Source of the DNA: Flavihumibacter soli | GTDB taxonomy: Bacteria; Bacteroidota; Bacteroidia; Sphingobacteriales; Sphingobacteriaceae | NCBI RefSeq assembly: GCF_010692725.1 | Contig: NZ_JAAFZB010000086.1 | Span: forward strand, 31,428 to 95,427 | Length of the DNA: 64,000 bases | Direction of reading: 5' to 3' | In this document: positions 1-9,201 of the stretch, piece by piece | How positions within the stretch are numbered: the stretch's first letter is position 1 | Layout: the number at the start of each line of letters is the position of its first letter | Made by a program: the position numbers and the translations under genes | Notes under the pieces: generated by a model | Told to the model about the DNA's origin: nothing | Seen by the model: the letters and a program-made list of their open reading frames with translations, nothing else | Databases searched by the model: none

Positions 1-647
1 CCGGCAATGGTCGTATCATTGAGTTTTTCGATATAGGTTTCCGTCGGCACATCCCACCCTATTCCTGGTTCCAGGTCGATAATTATCTTGGAATCGTCTG
101 CCTTTGGAAAAGTATATTGATGGAAGCCAACGCGCTGGGAAGCAGTCAGTTCAGCCTTGATATCATACCTTTTGAGACGCACAGAATAATAGCCTGGCCT
201 GGTTTTTTCCTCGTCATGCGAAAACAGGGAGTAATAACCTGTTTCGGGCTTGTTAAGCACTCCCTTCCTGATCTTTACATCACCTGTTGCAGGCATTAGG
301 GATACGTCACCAAGGTCACCAATGCCTGTTCCGCTCAGGTGCGTATGTGAAAAGCCGATGATTGTGGAATCAGAATAATGATATCCCGAACACCAGTCCC
401 AGCCTTCAGTTAAATTGGTCGGGCCGAGCTGTACGGCTCCGAAAGGAACGTTGGCGCCCATAAAGACATGGCCGTGCCCCCCGGTGCCGATGTACTGATC
501 GACATATTGGGTTAATTTATTTCCGCCGGCCCTGTTCGTGTTATTCGTATGATTAGTGTTCTTATTGTTATTTGTTTGGGCAATGCCTGTCGTAGCCGCC
601 AGCAGTGTAAGGATGCCGCACAAGCCGGTTTTCAATAGCTGATTCAT
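1..647 (-). CDS. GH92 alpha-mannosidase, N-terminal part (runs off the left edge)
   Basis: This is the first 215 or so residues of a secreted GH92 exo-alpha-mannosidase; the gene continues beyond base 1. Translation from the ATG at 647 gives a signal peptide ending near GIAQ, an Asn/Thr-rich linker, then the GH92 N-domain hallmarks YIGTGGHGHVF, GANVPFGAVQLGPTN, GWDWCSGYHYSD and GFSHTHLSGTGIGDLGD. GH92 enzymes are calcium-dependent and remove alpha-1,2/1,3/1,4/1,6 mannose from N-glycans; linkage cannot be told from this part, and the catalytic acid and base lie off-window. It starts 12 bp after the stop of the upstream gene (660-1751) and is the last visible member of a minus-strand operon beginning with a fucosidase at 4349. 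Family assignment is firm; the missing 3' end prevents a judgement on integrity. Confidence 0.9.
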   Translation of the reverse strand, partial: MNQLLKTGLCGILTLLAATTGIAQTNNNKNTNHTNNTNRAGGNKLTQYVDQYIGTGGHGHVFMGANVPFGAVQLGPTNLTEGWDWCSGYHYSDSTIIGFSHTHLSGTGIGDLGDVSLMPATGDVKIRKGVLNKPETGYYSLFSHDEEKTRPGYYSVRLKRYDIKAELTASQRVGFHQYTFPKADDSKIIIDLEPGIGWDVPTETYIEKLNDTTIA

Positions 648-659
648 CAATCAATTAAA

Positions 660-1751
660 TTAAGGTTTTATATTCACAGAAGCCTTTTCGAGCGCCTGCA
701 GTACTTCAGGAGATACATCTCCGAACAGAGAAATTCCCCTTGCCCCGTTGCGAAGGGCATGCTCCATACCAAGCTGCACCTCCCCGGAATCTTTGAAATC
801 GGGAAGATATATACCCGCGTATAATGGGAACCTGCCCTGAAGGGCTTTCACTCCCTCCGAAACTGCGTCGCCTATCCAGGCGACCGGCTCCTTGTAAAAG
901 CCATGATAGATCATCGGGCAGATCCCTGAAAGGTTCCAGTTAACCCAGTCCTGGCGAACATTACGGCGGGCAACCTCAGGCGTCGGAAAAACAGCCGCTG
1001 TTATTTGCTTTTTATGGTCCTTAGCCACTCCGGCAAGGTGGTTCACGATACCTGTAATGGCGTTGTACCGAAACAGTCTCCATGAAAGATCGGCCTCAGG
1101 AAATTCCACCTGGCTGATATCTTTGCCGCGCCACTCCTTGAATTTAGCCTTGCATACTTCGCAATAGCAGTAATCGTATTCCGGCAGTTCCCTGGTCTGT
1201 TCTATTTTATAGTTCGCCCATAAGTTCACGGGAAGAATGACATCGCAGAAACGTACATAATCGAGGTGTATACCGTCGATATAGTCCTTGCTTAATATGT
1301 TCTTTACGTCATCGGCGAGATACTGGCGAACTTCCGGGCGCGAAGGACAAAGCCAGCGGTAATAATTGACGTAGGGAGGCTTTTCGGCACAGGATTCGCC
1401 TTTCCGGTTAATCGCATACCACTCCGGATGTGCCTGCAGCAGCGACTTCTCGCCGCGGTTTGTGGTCCACATCCAGCGATGGGCCTCCAATTTTTGAGCC
1501 TTTGCCGCACGGAAATGCTTTTCACTATCGGCTTCGAAAAATATCCCCCTGATACCCGCCTGGTAGTATTGCCTGTAACGGCTCTCAAGATCTGTCGTGG
1601 TATCTTTCGGATCCGGGTTTATCCAAACCCAGTGTTTCCATTTGCCGGATTCTTTATCTGCCGGCGTCATCGCGCTGCCTGCGAAGGGCAGGACTGATGC
1701 CGAAACCCCGGCGATCAGGCTGCTCTTAACAAATTTCCTTCTGCTTGTCAT
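660..1751 (-). CDS. GHL10-type (DUF187-like) putative glycoside hydrolase with Tat signal
   Basis: A 363-residue exported protein starting with a twin-arginine leader (SRRKFVK, then a hydrophobic stretch to about residue 28). The rest looks like a TIM barrel of the glycosyl-hydrolase-like GHL10/DUF187 group: WVWINPDP near residue 41, GIRGIFFEAD near 68-77, and the barrel motif DGIHLDYVRFCD near 159-170. A Cys pair YCYCEVC near residue 195 may bind metal or form disulfides. The substrate is unknown; members are often found in polysaccharide utilisation loci. It lies 12 bp before GH92 and 11 bp after the CBM9-like gene, so it is probably co-transcribed with N-glycan enzymes. The fold assignment is by motif resemblance; activity is inference. 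Confidence 0.7.
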   Translation of the reverse strand: MTSRRKFVKSSLIAGVSASVLPFAGSAMTPADKESGKWKHWVWINPDPKDTTTDLESRYRQYYQAGIRGIFFEADSEKHFRAAKAQKLEAHRWMWTTNRGEKSLLQAHPEWYAINRKGESCAEKPPYVNYYRWLCPSRPEVRQYLADDVKNILSKDYIDGIHLDYVRFCDVILPVNLWANYKIEQTRELPEYDYCYCEVCKAKFKEWRGKDISQVEFPEADLSWRLFRYNAITGIVNHLAGVAKDHKKQITAAVFPTPEVARRNVRQDWVNWNLSGICPMIYHGFYKEPVAWIGDAVSEGVKALQGRFPLYAGIYLPDFKDSGEVQLGMEHALRNGARGISLFGDVSPEVLQALEKASVNIKP

Positions 1752-1762
1752 AACTCATTGAA

Positions 1763-2866
1763 TTATTGAATGAAACCTTCATGATTGATGCTTATCGGAT
1801 TACCCGTATCAGACCTGATCGTTGCTGTAAACTGGGTGCCCGTCGATTTCATCTCCAGTTTAAGCCACTTGCCCTCGAATGGTGTCTCAGGAGCAATTCC
1901 CAATTCAGCTAACGAAGAAGCGTATGATCTGTTTTTATGATAAAAATCTTTCTGACGATAGTACACCAGCCACAAATAACTTTTAAGCTTTTCTCTGACC
2001 GGGAGTTGGAATGACGAAGTGTTATCTGAAGTGGCAAACTGCAAATATCCCCAGCGTTCCGGGTAGTGCATATTGATAACACCCTGAGGCGACCATACCC
2101 AGTTATGTTCCGGCAAATTCTTACCCTGGCTGTCTTTTTTCTTTACATACTTACCGGCTTTTATCTCTGTTTCCCATTGAACCCTGGAAAAGTTAACACG
2201 CCACAGATCGCCTTCGCGGGGTATGCGTGTATTGTTTCCCAGCGACAGGGCTTTAAACGGAATCGCCATTTCTACCGTCCAGGACTTGTCGGTATCAGTC
2301 GGGTTGTTTAGTGTCCCGTTGATCTTCACCTTAGTGCGGAGCCCCGGTGCATCCCAGCTCATTAGTATGCCGCCGTTGTTACGGTATGGTTTGGGAATAA
2401 AAAGATCGAGTACGGTATTTAAGGCATTGACCTCGATCTCAAAATAATTATGGGTGTTATTGTCGGGATCGATAAATACTTCGAAGTCATTATCATAATA
2501 AATGATATCATCATGATTTTTAAGACCACCCCAAATGTGCGGTTCCTGGAGTTCCGCCGCGATATAGAGATAGCTTTTATCCCATAGCATTTTAACCCTG
2601 GTGCTATGCGCCGGCGCCGGCTTTGTGCCGCCTTCAATATCCTGGAAAAGATCGCTCCAGCCTGCTTTCTCCCAGGCCGTCTCACTTATGTCGCCATCAA
2701 TTTCCGGAGGCACCGTGGCAAAGACCGTCGTATAGCCTTCAGGTGTTGTAAAAAGCGATTCTAAGCCTGAAAATGAAGTCTGTGATCTGCCAATAAATGG
2801 ATACGATAAAATAATAAGGAAGACAGCAATTTTCGGAATGTTGAATCGGGTAAAAAGATCTTGCAT
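1763..2866 (-). CDS. CBM9-like carbohydrate-binding secreted protein
   Basis: A 367-residue exported protein with a signal peptide (about residues 1-29, ending GRSQ) followed by a carbohydrate-binding module family 9-like beta-sandwich: PPEIDGDISETAWEKAGW near residue 53, then YLYIAAELQEPHIWG, YYDNDFEVFIDPD, and WTVEMAIPFKAL in the order typical of the family. The C-terminal third (RWGYLQFATSD onward) is the usual tail of Bacteroidota members of unknown role. No catalytic domain is visible. Likely role: periplasmic or surface glycan binding that supports the neighbouring fucosidase, GHL10 and GH92 enzymes. It sits 40 bp downstream of the GH29 gene in the same operon. Confidence 0.75.
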   Translation of the reverse strand: MQDLFTRFNIPKIAVFLIILSYPFIGRSQTSFSGLESLFTTPEGYTTVFATVPPEIDGDISETAWEKAGWSDLFQDIEGGTKPAPAHSTRVKMLWDKSYLYIAAELQEPHIWGGLKNHDDIIYYDNDFEVFIDPDNNTHNYFEIEVNALNTVLDLFIPKPYRNNGGILMSWDAPGLRTKVKINGTLNNPTDTDKSWTVEMAIPFKALSLGNNTRIPREGDLWRVNFSRVQWETEIKAGKYVKKKDSQGKNLPEHNWVWSPQGVINMHYPERWGYLQFATSDNTSSFQLPVREKLKSYLWLVYYRQKDFYHKNRSYASSLAELGIAPETPFEGKWLKLEMKSTGTQFTATIRSDTGNPISINHEGFIQ

Positions 2867-2906
2867 CAGGGTGTTATTAATCGACGGCCAAATAACGGAA
2901 TGAGAT

Positions 2907-4349
2907 TTACATTCCGGTCATAGAAAAGGCCAGTGCCGGAATGTTTTTGTTAACGACGTCTGCTGGCAACCAAACTTTTACCTTATTTCCGTCCTTTTGC
3001 CATTTCACTGACTTCCCGGTTTGCAAAAGTTTCAGCTTAGTTCCTTTAGCAGGTACGTTGCCTTCCCACTCTATAGTTGTTGAGCCTGGTTTCCCTTCCG
3101 GTAAACATACCAGCGCGAATTTTGTCTTTCCATCCTTGCTTTCTGTGAACCAGGTATTCTCACTCTGATAGTTTTCAGTGGTTCGTGTATTATATATAGC
3201 GCTACCATTAATGCTCATCCACTTACCTATTTCTTCCAGCCGTCCAATTACTTCCTGTGGCAAGGTACCATCAGGTTTCGGGCCTACACCGAGGAGCAGA
3301 CTCCCGCCCTTTGCCGTTATCTCGGCCAGGGAGTGAATTACTTTTGCGGCTGATTTATACTGGTCACCCGGTACGAATCCCCAGGCACCGCCGAGCGTCA
3401 TGCAGCTTTCCCATGGATAATCCAATTGTTTTTCAGGAATCCTCTGCTCGGGCGTCTGGTAATTTTCGTATGGCCCGTGAACTGTCCGGTCGACCATCAG
3501 GATGCCGGGCTGTGCTTTTCGTGCCATGGCAGCTATCTTCGGCATATCTACCTCCTGGCTGAACTCAGGGATGGGGGCTCCCCATGAAAGCACTTCCTCG
3601 TTGACGGTTTCTTTAGGCCTCACCCAGCCGCCGTCTAACCATAATATGTCAACTGTGCCGTAGTTATGCATCAGCTCACCGATCTGGTTGTATGTAAATT
3701 GCTGGTACTTATTCCAGCGTTCAGGATGTTTGCGAATGTCGTAGTTCACATTCCTGTTGGGTGTGGCGTACTTCGGCCACCAGAAGTTTTCTGAATGCCA
3801 GTCAGGCTTGGAGAAATAGGCTCCGATCATAAAATCCTGCTTACGGAAAGCTTCGAAAACATATTTGGCGACGTCTGCCCGTGGATTATCTTTAAATGGG
3901 CCTTTGGCAATGCTATAGTCTGTTTGCTTTGTATCAAACATATTGAAGCCGTCATGATGCTTAGTAGTGAATACCATATAACGCATACCGGCAGCCTTCC
4001 CTGCCAATGCCCATTGTTCCGGGTTGAAATTAACCGGGTTAAACTTATTGCTCAATCCCCAGTACCATTTTTTAAACTCGTCGTAAGTCATCGAGCTGTC
4101 GCGATCTATCCAGTCTTCCGAACAGAGCGCCCAGGATTCTATCATCCCGGGAACCGCATAGACGCCCCAGTGAAGGATCATCCCGAATTTTTGGTCCTGC
4201 CATTTATCCAGCTTTTCTTTTACAGCAGGATCATCCGGCCATTGATATTTCGTTGACTGGCCATGGACATTGGGCTGCGCCAGGGAATGAATGTTTGTCA
4301 GGGCACAGAACCCGACGACGGTTACAAGGAAAATTTTAAGTGACTTCAT
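2907..4349 (-). CDS. GH29 alpha-L-fucosidase (first of four)
   Basis: Secreted retaining alpha-L-fucosidase. The ATG at 4349 begins a clean signal peptide (MKSLKIFLVTVVGF..., cleavage near SLAQ); extending upstream needs a TTG at 4385, so the ATG was chosen. Hallmarks are FGMILHWGVYAVPG, TTKHHDGFNMFDT and DILWLDGGW; the Asp of LDGG (about residue 239) is the expected nucleophile. The second half gives LGVGPKPDGTLP, then a C-terminal beta-sandwich. About 480 residues is a normal length for a GH29 catalytic plus C-terminal domain. It is the first gene of the minus-strand operon 4349 to 1 and diverges from the ROK regulator, which is the likely controller of both directions. The acid/base residue cannot be fixed by eye. 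Confidence 0.92.
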   Translation of the reverse strand: MKSLKIFLVTVVGFCALTNIHSLAQPNVHGQSTKYQWPDDPAVKEKLDKWQDQKFGMILHWGVYAVPGMIESWALCSEDWIDRDSSMTYDEFKKWYWGLSNKFNPVNFNPEQWALAGKAAGMRYMVFTTKHHDGFNMFDTKQTDYSIAKGPFKDNPRADVAKYVFEAFRKQDFMIGAYFSKPDWHSENFWWPKYATPNRNVNYDIRKHPERWNKYQQFTYNQIGELMHNYGTVDILWLDGGWVRPKETVNEEVLSWGAPIPEFSQEVDMPKIAAMARKAQPGILMVDRTVHGPYENYQTPEQRIPEKQLDYPWESCMTLGGAWGFVPGDQYKSAAKVIHSLAEITAKGGSLLLGVGPKPDGTLPQEVIGRLEEIGKWMSINGSAIYNTRTTENYQSENTWFTESKDGKTKFALVCLPEGKPGSTTIEWEGNVPAKGTKLKLLQTGKSVKWQKDGNKVKVWLPADVVNKNIPALAFSMTGM

Positions 4350-4446
4350 TAGCTTAAATAAAGATCCGGAACTTCTTTTTAGCAATTCATTAAAATAATA
4401 GCAATTATAAGTAAAATGGCGTACTTCTTAATTTTTTTTAAAAAGT

Positions 4447-4502
4447 TTTGTGATTTTTAAAAAAGTCCGTCTATATTTAGAAAACATTTAAAAACATTTA
4501 AA
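4447..4502 (+). promoter_or_regulatory. Probable promoter of the ROK regulator, with 10-bp direct repeats
   Basis: TTTG at 4447-4450 and TATATTTA at 4472-4479 match the Bacteroidota -33 (TTTG) and -7 (TAnnTTTG) elements with 21 bp between them, one mismatch in the -7. Immediately downstream AAAACATTTA occurs twice in tandem (about 4481-4500), a possible operator. The whole divergent gap 4350-4553 is very AT-rich and must also hold the promoter of the fucosidase operon on the other strand, for which I saw no good match. Confidence 0.4.
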
Positions 4503-4553
4503 ACCATTATCGACTTGTATACAACCGTTACGATCTCAAAAGGAACTACACAA

Positions 4554-5747
4554 ATGAAGTCTGACAACCTAAAAAAGCGCATCCTAAAGGAACTGTACTC
4601 CGAAAAAGTACTTTCATGCGCTGATTTAAGTCTTCGGATTAAGAAAAGTTTACCCCTTGTTGCTAAATCCGTCAATGAACTGATTGAAGAAAAGTATGTC
4701 ACAGAAGTTGGCCATGGGCCCTCCAGTGGCGGCCGCCGGCCTATAATGTATTCCCTTAAACCTCAGGAAAAGCTCATTGTTGCGGTAGCGATGGACCAGC
4801 TTTCCACACATATCGTCATTTATGACCTGATGCATAACCAGCTGTCGGACACTAAAATGATTGAACTTAAGCTCGAGAATAATCCTGATGCTTTACCCGA
4901 GCTTATCAGCCTGATTGACTCTTACATACTTGATTCCGGCTTTTCCAGAGAAAGCATTATCGGTGTGGGAATTAGTATGCCGGGGTTCGTTGATGTAAAA
5001 AAAGGGATTAACTACTCCTTCCTGGATGCGGGCGGACGAAGCCTTCAAAAGTATATTGCTGACAGGCTGGACCTGCCGGTCTACATAGATAATGATTCCT
5101 GTCTGATCGCTTTAGCAGAACTTAAGTTTGGACTGGCAAGATCGAAGCAGAATGTAATGGTTATTAACGTGGCCTGGGGTATTGGCCTTGGCATGATACT
5201 GAACGGAGAGATATTTCGTGGCCATAGCGGATTTGCCGGGGAGTTCAGCCATATACCAACATCCAATGAAGGACTTTTATGCAGCTGCGGCAAACGGGGA
5301 TGTCTCGAAACAGAGGCTTCGCTGGTAGTTGTTGCCAGGAAGGCTGTCGAAGGAATAAAAGAAGGCCGTGTATCGAGTCTTCAGCAGGAGCTTAACGATC
5401 ATACGAGGTTACCCGGGGATGTGGTCATGGAAGCCGCGAATAAAGGGGATCAATTCGCCATTGAATTGCTTTCGCAGGCTGGGTACTCCATCGGAAAAGG
5501 CTTAGCGGTATTAATTCATATCATCAATCCATCGGCCATTATTTTGAGCGGAAGAGGCGCAGTTGTCGGAAGAATTCTTTCGGCCTCTATCCAGCAGTCG
5601 CTGCATAAATATGCCATTCCACGTTTAGCTGAAAGTACAGAGCTGCAGATCTCGCAATTAGGATCGGAGGCGGCCCTGATCGGAGCAGCAGCGCTGGTCA
5701 TGGAATATGTGGGTGAAGAGATCGGAACTAATGGAACTTCTGCTTAA
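4554..5747 (+). CDS. ROK-family transcriptional regulator
   Basis: A 397-residue sugar-responsive repressor or activator. The ATG at 4554 is preceded by AGGA at 4541; an upstream TTG at 4515 is less likely. Residues 1-70 form a winged helix (LKKRILKELYSE... SVNELIEEKYVTEVG, then the wing SSGGRRP). The remainder is a ROK sugar-kinase-like fold with GVGISMPGFVD, YIDNDSCLIALAE, WGIGLGMILNGEIFRG and the zinc motif CSCGKRGCLE. ROK regulators of this form (NagC/Mlc/XylR type) sense sugars or sugar phosphates. It lies between the fucosidase operon (divergent) and SusC (70 bp downstream, same strand), so it plausibly governs the locus. The ligand is not readable from sequence; whether it retains kinase activity is unknown. 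Confidence 0.88.
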   Translation: MKSDNLKKRILKELYSEKVLSCADLSLRIKKSLPLVAKSVNELIEEKYVTEVGHGPSSGGRRPIMYSLKPQEKLIVAVAMDQLSTHIVIYDLMHNQLSDTKMIELKLENNPDALPELISLIDSYILDSGFSRESIIGVGISMPGFVDVKKGINYSFLDAGGRSLQKYIADRLDLPVYIDNDSCLIALAELKFGLARSKQNVMVINVAWGIGLGMILNGEIFRGHSGFAGEFSHIPTSNEGLLCSCGKRGCLETEASLVVVARKAVEGIKEGRVSSLQQELNDHTRLPGDVVMEAANKGDQFAIELLSQAGYSIGKGLAVLIHIINPSAIILSGRGAVVGRILSASIQQSLHKYAIPRLAESTELQISQLGSEAALIGAAALVMEYVGEEIGTNGTSA

Positions 5748-5817
5748 ACCTTACTATGAATTCACTAAAAATAAATAACCTAAAAATGCAACAACCAAGT
5801 TAACTAATCAGAAAATC

Positions 5818-8800
5818 ATGAAAAGAACACTACTTGTTTTTTTACTTATCCTTGGGTGGTCCCTGGGATATGCTCAGGTCCGGCAAACCATCACCGGAAC
5901 GGTTAAGGACAGCAAAGGAGAGGTATTGCCAGGAGTAAGTATCCTTGAAAAAGGAACCACAAATGGTGTACAAACCCGGGCTGATGGTACTTTTAGCATC
6001 AGTGTGGGATCCAAAGCGGTCCTTCGGTTTACCTACGTCGGCTATGCCACCAAAGAGGTGCCTGCAGGAAGTAATACCACGTTAAATGTTGTTCTTTCGG
6101 ATGATACAGAACTTCTGAGCGAAGTTGTTATCACCGGCTTTGGTCAAACAACAGAAAAAAGGAAATTATCCTATTCCGTGACAGAAGTTGGTGGCGAAGA
6201 ACTTGCAAGGGCAAACAATGCTAACATTGTTAACTCGCTGCAGGGAAAAGTTGCGGGCGTTATGATCAATCAGGGTGCCAGCGGGCCTCAGTCTTCTTCC
6301 AAGATCAGAATCCGTGGTAACGCTTCATTAGGAAGTAATACCCAGCCACTGGTTGTTCTGGACGGAGTCTTAATCGAGCCAGGTACGACAGGTGCTGACT
6401 CATGGGGTGACAATGCCGACTTTGGTAATACACTTAAAAACCTTAACCCGGATGATTATGAAAGCATCACGGTATTAAAAGGTGCAGCTGCTTCCGCTTT
6501 ATACGGATCAAAGGCTCAGAACGGGGTATTGTTAATTAACAGCAAAAAAGGAAGTACTACCAAAGGCCTGGGTGTAAACGTCTCCCAGACATCTTCTTTT
6601 GATGACCCTTATAAATTAGTAAACTTCCAGAATGAATATGGAGGAGGTGTCTCACCGGTATTTGAGAAAGATCTGGCCGGCGTAGACATGGTGTCTAACA
6701 TTGCCAATATCAATCAGGGCGGTTATTCATTCGGCCCGCGTTTCGACGGCCACATGGTGAAAGATCTGGACGGAACGATGAGACCATGGGTAGCTAACAA
6801 CCCTCTTGACTTTTTTCAAACCGGGAAATTCATTAACACGAACGTAGCGGTAGAAGGAGCAAACGACAACACAACGTTCCGTTTATCTTACACAAACCTG
6901 GATAATTCAAGTATCCTTCCGGGCAATGAGTTAAACAGAAACACCTTTGCGATCAGGGCAACACAGAAGGTTTCTAAGTCGATATCTCTTGATGCGAGCG
7001 TAAACTATACCCTGTCGAATTCAGTAAACCCTGGTCGCCAGGGAAGTAGAAACAATCCGCTGTTCGCCTTCACCTACTATATGCCGAGAAATGCGGATAT
7101 AAATTTTTACACCCAGAACTATGTTAACCCTGCAGGTGGGGCGCTTAGTTCAAGTGAAGCAGATAAATATGATCCCTACCGTCTTGGAAGCTGGGCATTT
7201 GACTTTTTTGAAGATAAGAGAACTCAAAAGGAAAATAACCTGTTAGCGAACCTGGATGTGAATGTACAGATCACTCCATGGCTTTCTGCCCTGGTGAAAG
7301 CCAATACAAATTCACTCAGCTCGAACTATGAGCGGAAAAAGCTCGGTCGCGGAATCAATTTCCAGGGCGGAGATTATCAGATCACGCAATCAAGCAACAG
7401 AGCTTATCGTGTTCAGGGTTTATTAAATGGTAACAGACGTTTAACCAGCGATATTGAAGCAACGTTTTCCTTAGGAGGAGAATCATACCAGTATAACGTG
7501 AACGGATCAGGCTATTTTAATGAAACCTACACTACCGGCGGATTTAAAATTCCTGGCGTATTTGCGATATCAAACTCACTTGATCCTGCTATCACACGCG
7601 CGTTCCCTAACCCGGGCAGAAGAACTGATGCGGTGTACCTGTATGGTGATTTCAGCTGGAAAGATATGCTCACATTGAATTACAGTGGACGTAATGACTG
7701 GTCATCATCGTTAACATATAAGGATGGCAGCGGCGATTATTCTTACTTCTATCCAAGTGTGGGAATGGCCTTCATTGCAAGTGAATTGCCTGCTTTGAAA
7801 AACAGTAATATACTGTCTTTTGCTAAAATCAGAACGGCTTTAGCGTATACCGGTCTTGATGCTGAACCGCAGTTAACAAACCGGGCTGGCTATTATAACC
7901 TGAACGGAAGTTTCAATAATGCGTCAGGCGGAAACCAATCGGTTTACGGATTCTCAGACCAGATATTAAAAAACAACAGCCTGAAGAACCAGCTGACCCG
8001 CGAATTTGAAATAGGAGCCGATCTGCGCTTTTTCAACAATCGCTTGGGATTTGATATCTCATGGTATAAGAGAAATTCAACCAACCAGATCTTAAGTTTT
8101 GCGTTGCCTGCAGAATCAGGAGTTAGTTCACAGTCTCTGAACGCCGGTGATATTCAGAACAAGGGTATAGAGATCCTGATGACAGCGGTACCGGTGCAGA
8201 CCAAAAATTTCAACTGGACCTCCAATATTAACTTTACCCGCAACGAGAACAAGATCATCTCACTTACCTCCGGAGTTGATACATATGAACTGGATCTTGC
8301 GTTTGGTAATGACATTGCATCCGTTGCTAAAGTTGGCGGAGAATATGGTACGCTGGTTACAAGCTACGGGTACTCTCACTACCAGAAGAAAGATGCCAGC
8401 GGAAATCCGGTGAGCCATCCGAATAATGGGAAAAAAGTACTGGGTAACACTGGTTACGGAACTACAGGCGGATACTACACTTTCGTGAGATCAGGTGACT
8501 ATAATGGTGAGCGAAAAGAGCTTGGTACCATGATGGAGAAATTCCTGGCAAGTACTACGCAACAGGTAAGCTACAAAAACGTTAACCTGAGCTTCCAGAT
8601 GGATGCTAAAATTGGCGGATTAATGGCTTCAGGTACGCACCAGTATGGATCGGCTAACGGATCACTGGCAAATTCACTATTCGGACGTAATGCGGCATCC
8701 GGCGGTGTAACTTATGTTGATAATGCGGGTGTAAGCCATGATGACGGAATCATTCCTGATGGTGTATTGAACGACGGTTTGAGCGCTGTTAACGCAGCTG

Positions 8801-9183
8801 GACAGACAGTTCCCCTCGGCGGTATGACATATTCAGATGCTGTTCAGCAAGGCTTATTAAAACCAATTCCTGCTTATGCTTACTATGAGAACCTTTCACA
8901 ATGGTCAAGCGGTATCAGGGAGTATTCAACTTTCGAAAATTCATGGATTGCAGTAAGGGAAGTATCTCTTGGATATACACTGCCTTCCAAATTAACACAG
9001 AATTTAAAGATGAACAGTTTAAGAGTGGCATTAACAGGTAGAAATCTCGGCTACGTATACAAAACTGCGAAAGACGGAATCAATCCTGAAGGGATATTCA
9101 GTAATCGTGCGGGCGCTTTCGCCGAATATGGTGGCTGGCCTTATGTAAGGAGCCTCGGATTTAACATTCAAGCTGGATTTTAA
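5818..9183 (+). CDS. SusC-like TonB-dependent outer-membrane glycan transporter
   Basis: A 1121-residue outer-membrane receptor that would import oligosaccharides with its SusD partner. Residues 1-19 are the signal peptide (ends GYAQ); 22-108 form a carboxypeptidase-regulatory-like beta-sandwich (GTVKDSKGEVLPGVSI..., FTYVGYATKEV); SEVVITGFG near 103-111 is in the TonB-box position; the plug follows (LQGKVAGVMINQ, IRIRGNASLG, PLVVLDG, VLKGAAASALYGSKAQNGV) and the barrel runs to the C-terminal Phe. There is no N-terminal STN domain, so it is not a sigma/anti-sigma-coupled transducer. It starts 70 bp after the ROK gene and is followed 18 bp later by SusD. Its cargo is presumably an N-glycan or fucosylated glycan, judged from neighbours only. 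Confidence 0.95.
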   Translation: MKRTLLVFLLILGWSLGYAQVRQTITGTVKDSKGEVLPGVSILEKGTTNGVQTRADGTFSISVGSKAVLRFTYVGYATKEVPAGSNTTLNVVLSDDTELLSEVVITGFGQTTEKRKLSYSVTEVGGEELARANNANIVNSLQGKVAGVMINQGASGPQSSSKIRIRGNASLGSNTQPLVVLDGVLIEPGTTGADSWGDNADFGNTLKNLNPDDYESITVLKGAAASALYGSKAQNGVLLINSKKGSTTKGLGVNVSQTSSFDDPYKLVNFQNEYGGGVSPVFEKDLAGVDMVSNIANINQGGYSFGPRFDGHMVKDLDGTMRPWVANNPLDFFQTGKFINTNVAVEGANDNTTFRLSYTNLDNSSILPGNELNRNTFAIRATQKVSKSISLDASVNYTLSNSVNPGRQGSRNNPLFAFTYYMPRNADINFYTQNYVNPAGGALSSSEADKYDPYRLGSWAFDFFEDKRTQKENNLLANLDVNVQITPWLSALVKANTNSLSSNYERKKLGRGINFQGGDYQITQSSNRAYRVQGLLNGNRRLTSDIEATFSLGGESYQYNVNGSGYFNETYTTGGFKIPGVFAISNSLDPAITRAFPNPGRRTDAVYLYGDFSWKDMLTLNYSGRNDWSSSLTYKDGSGDYSYFYPSVGMAFIASELPALKNSNILSFAKIRTALAYTGLDAEPQLTNRAGYYNLNGSFNNASGGNQSVYGFSDQILKNNSLKNQLTREFEIGADLRFFNNRLGFDISWYKRNSTNQILSFALPAESGVSSQSLNAGDIQNKGIEILMTAVPVQTKNFNWTSNINFTRNENKIISLTSGVDTYELDLAFGNDIASVAKVGGEYGTLVTSYGYSHYQKKDASGNPVSHPNNGKKVLGNTGYGTTGGYYTFVRSGDYNGERKELGTMMEKFLASTTQQVSYKNVNLSFQMDAKIGGLMASGTHQYGSANGSLANSLFGRNAASGGVTYVDNAGVSHDDGIIPDGVLNDGLSAVNAAGQTVPLGGMTYSDAVQQGLLKPIPAYAYYENLSQWSSGIREYSTFENSWIAVREVSLGYTLPSKLTQNLKMNSLRVALTGRNLGYVYKTAKDGINPEGIFSNRAGAFAEYGGWPYVRSLGFNIQAGF

Positions 9184-9201
9184 TTATTAAAAATAATCAA
9201 C

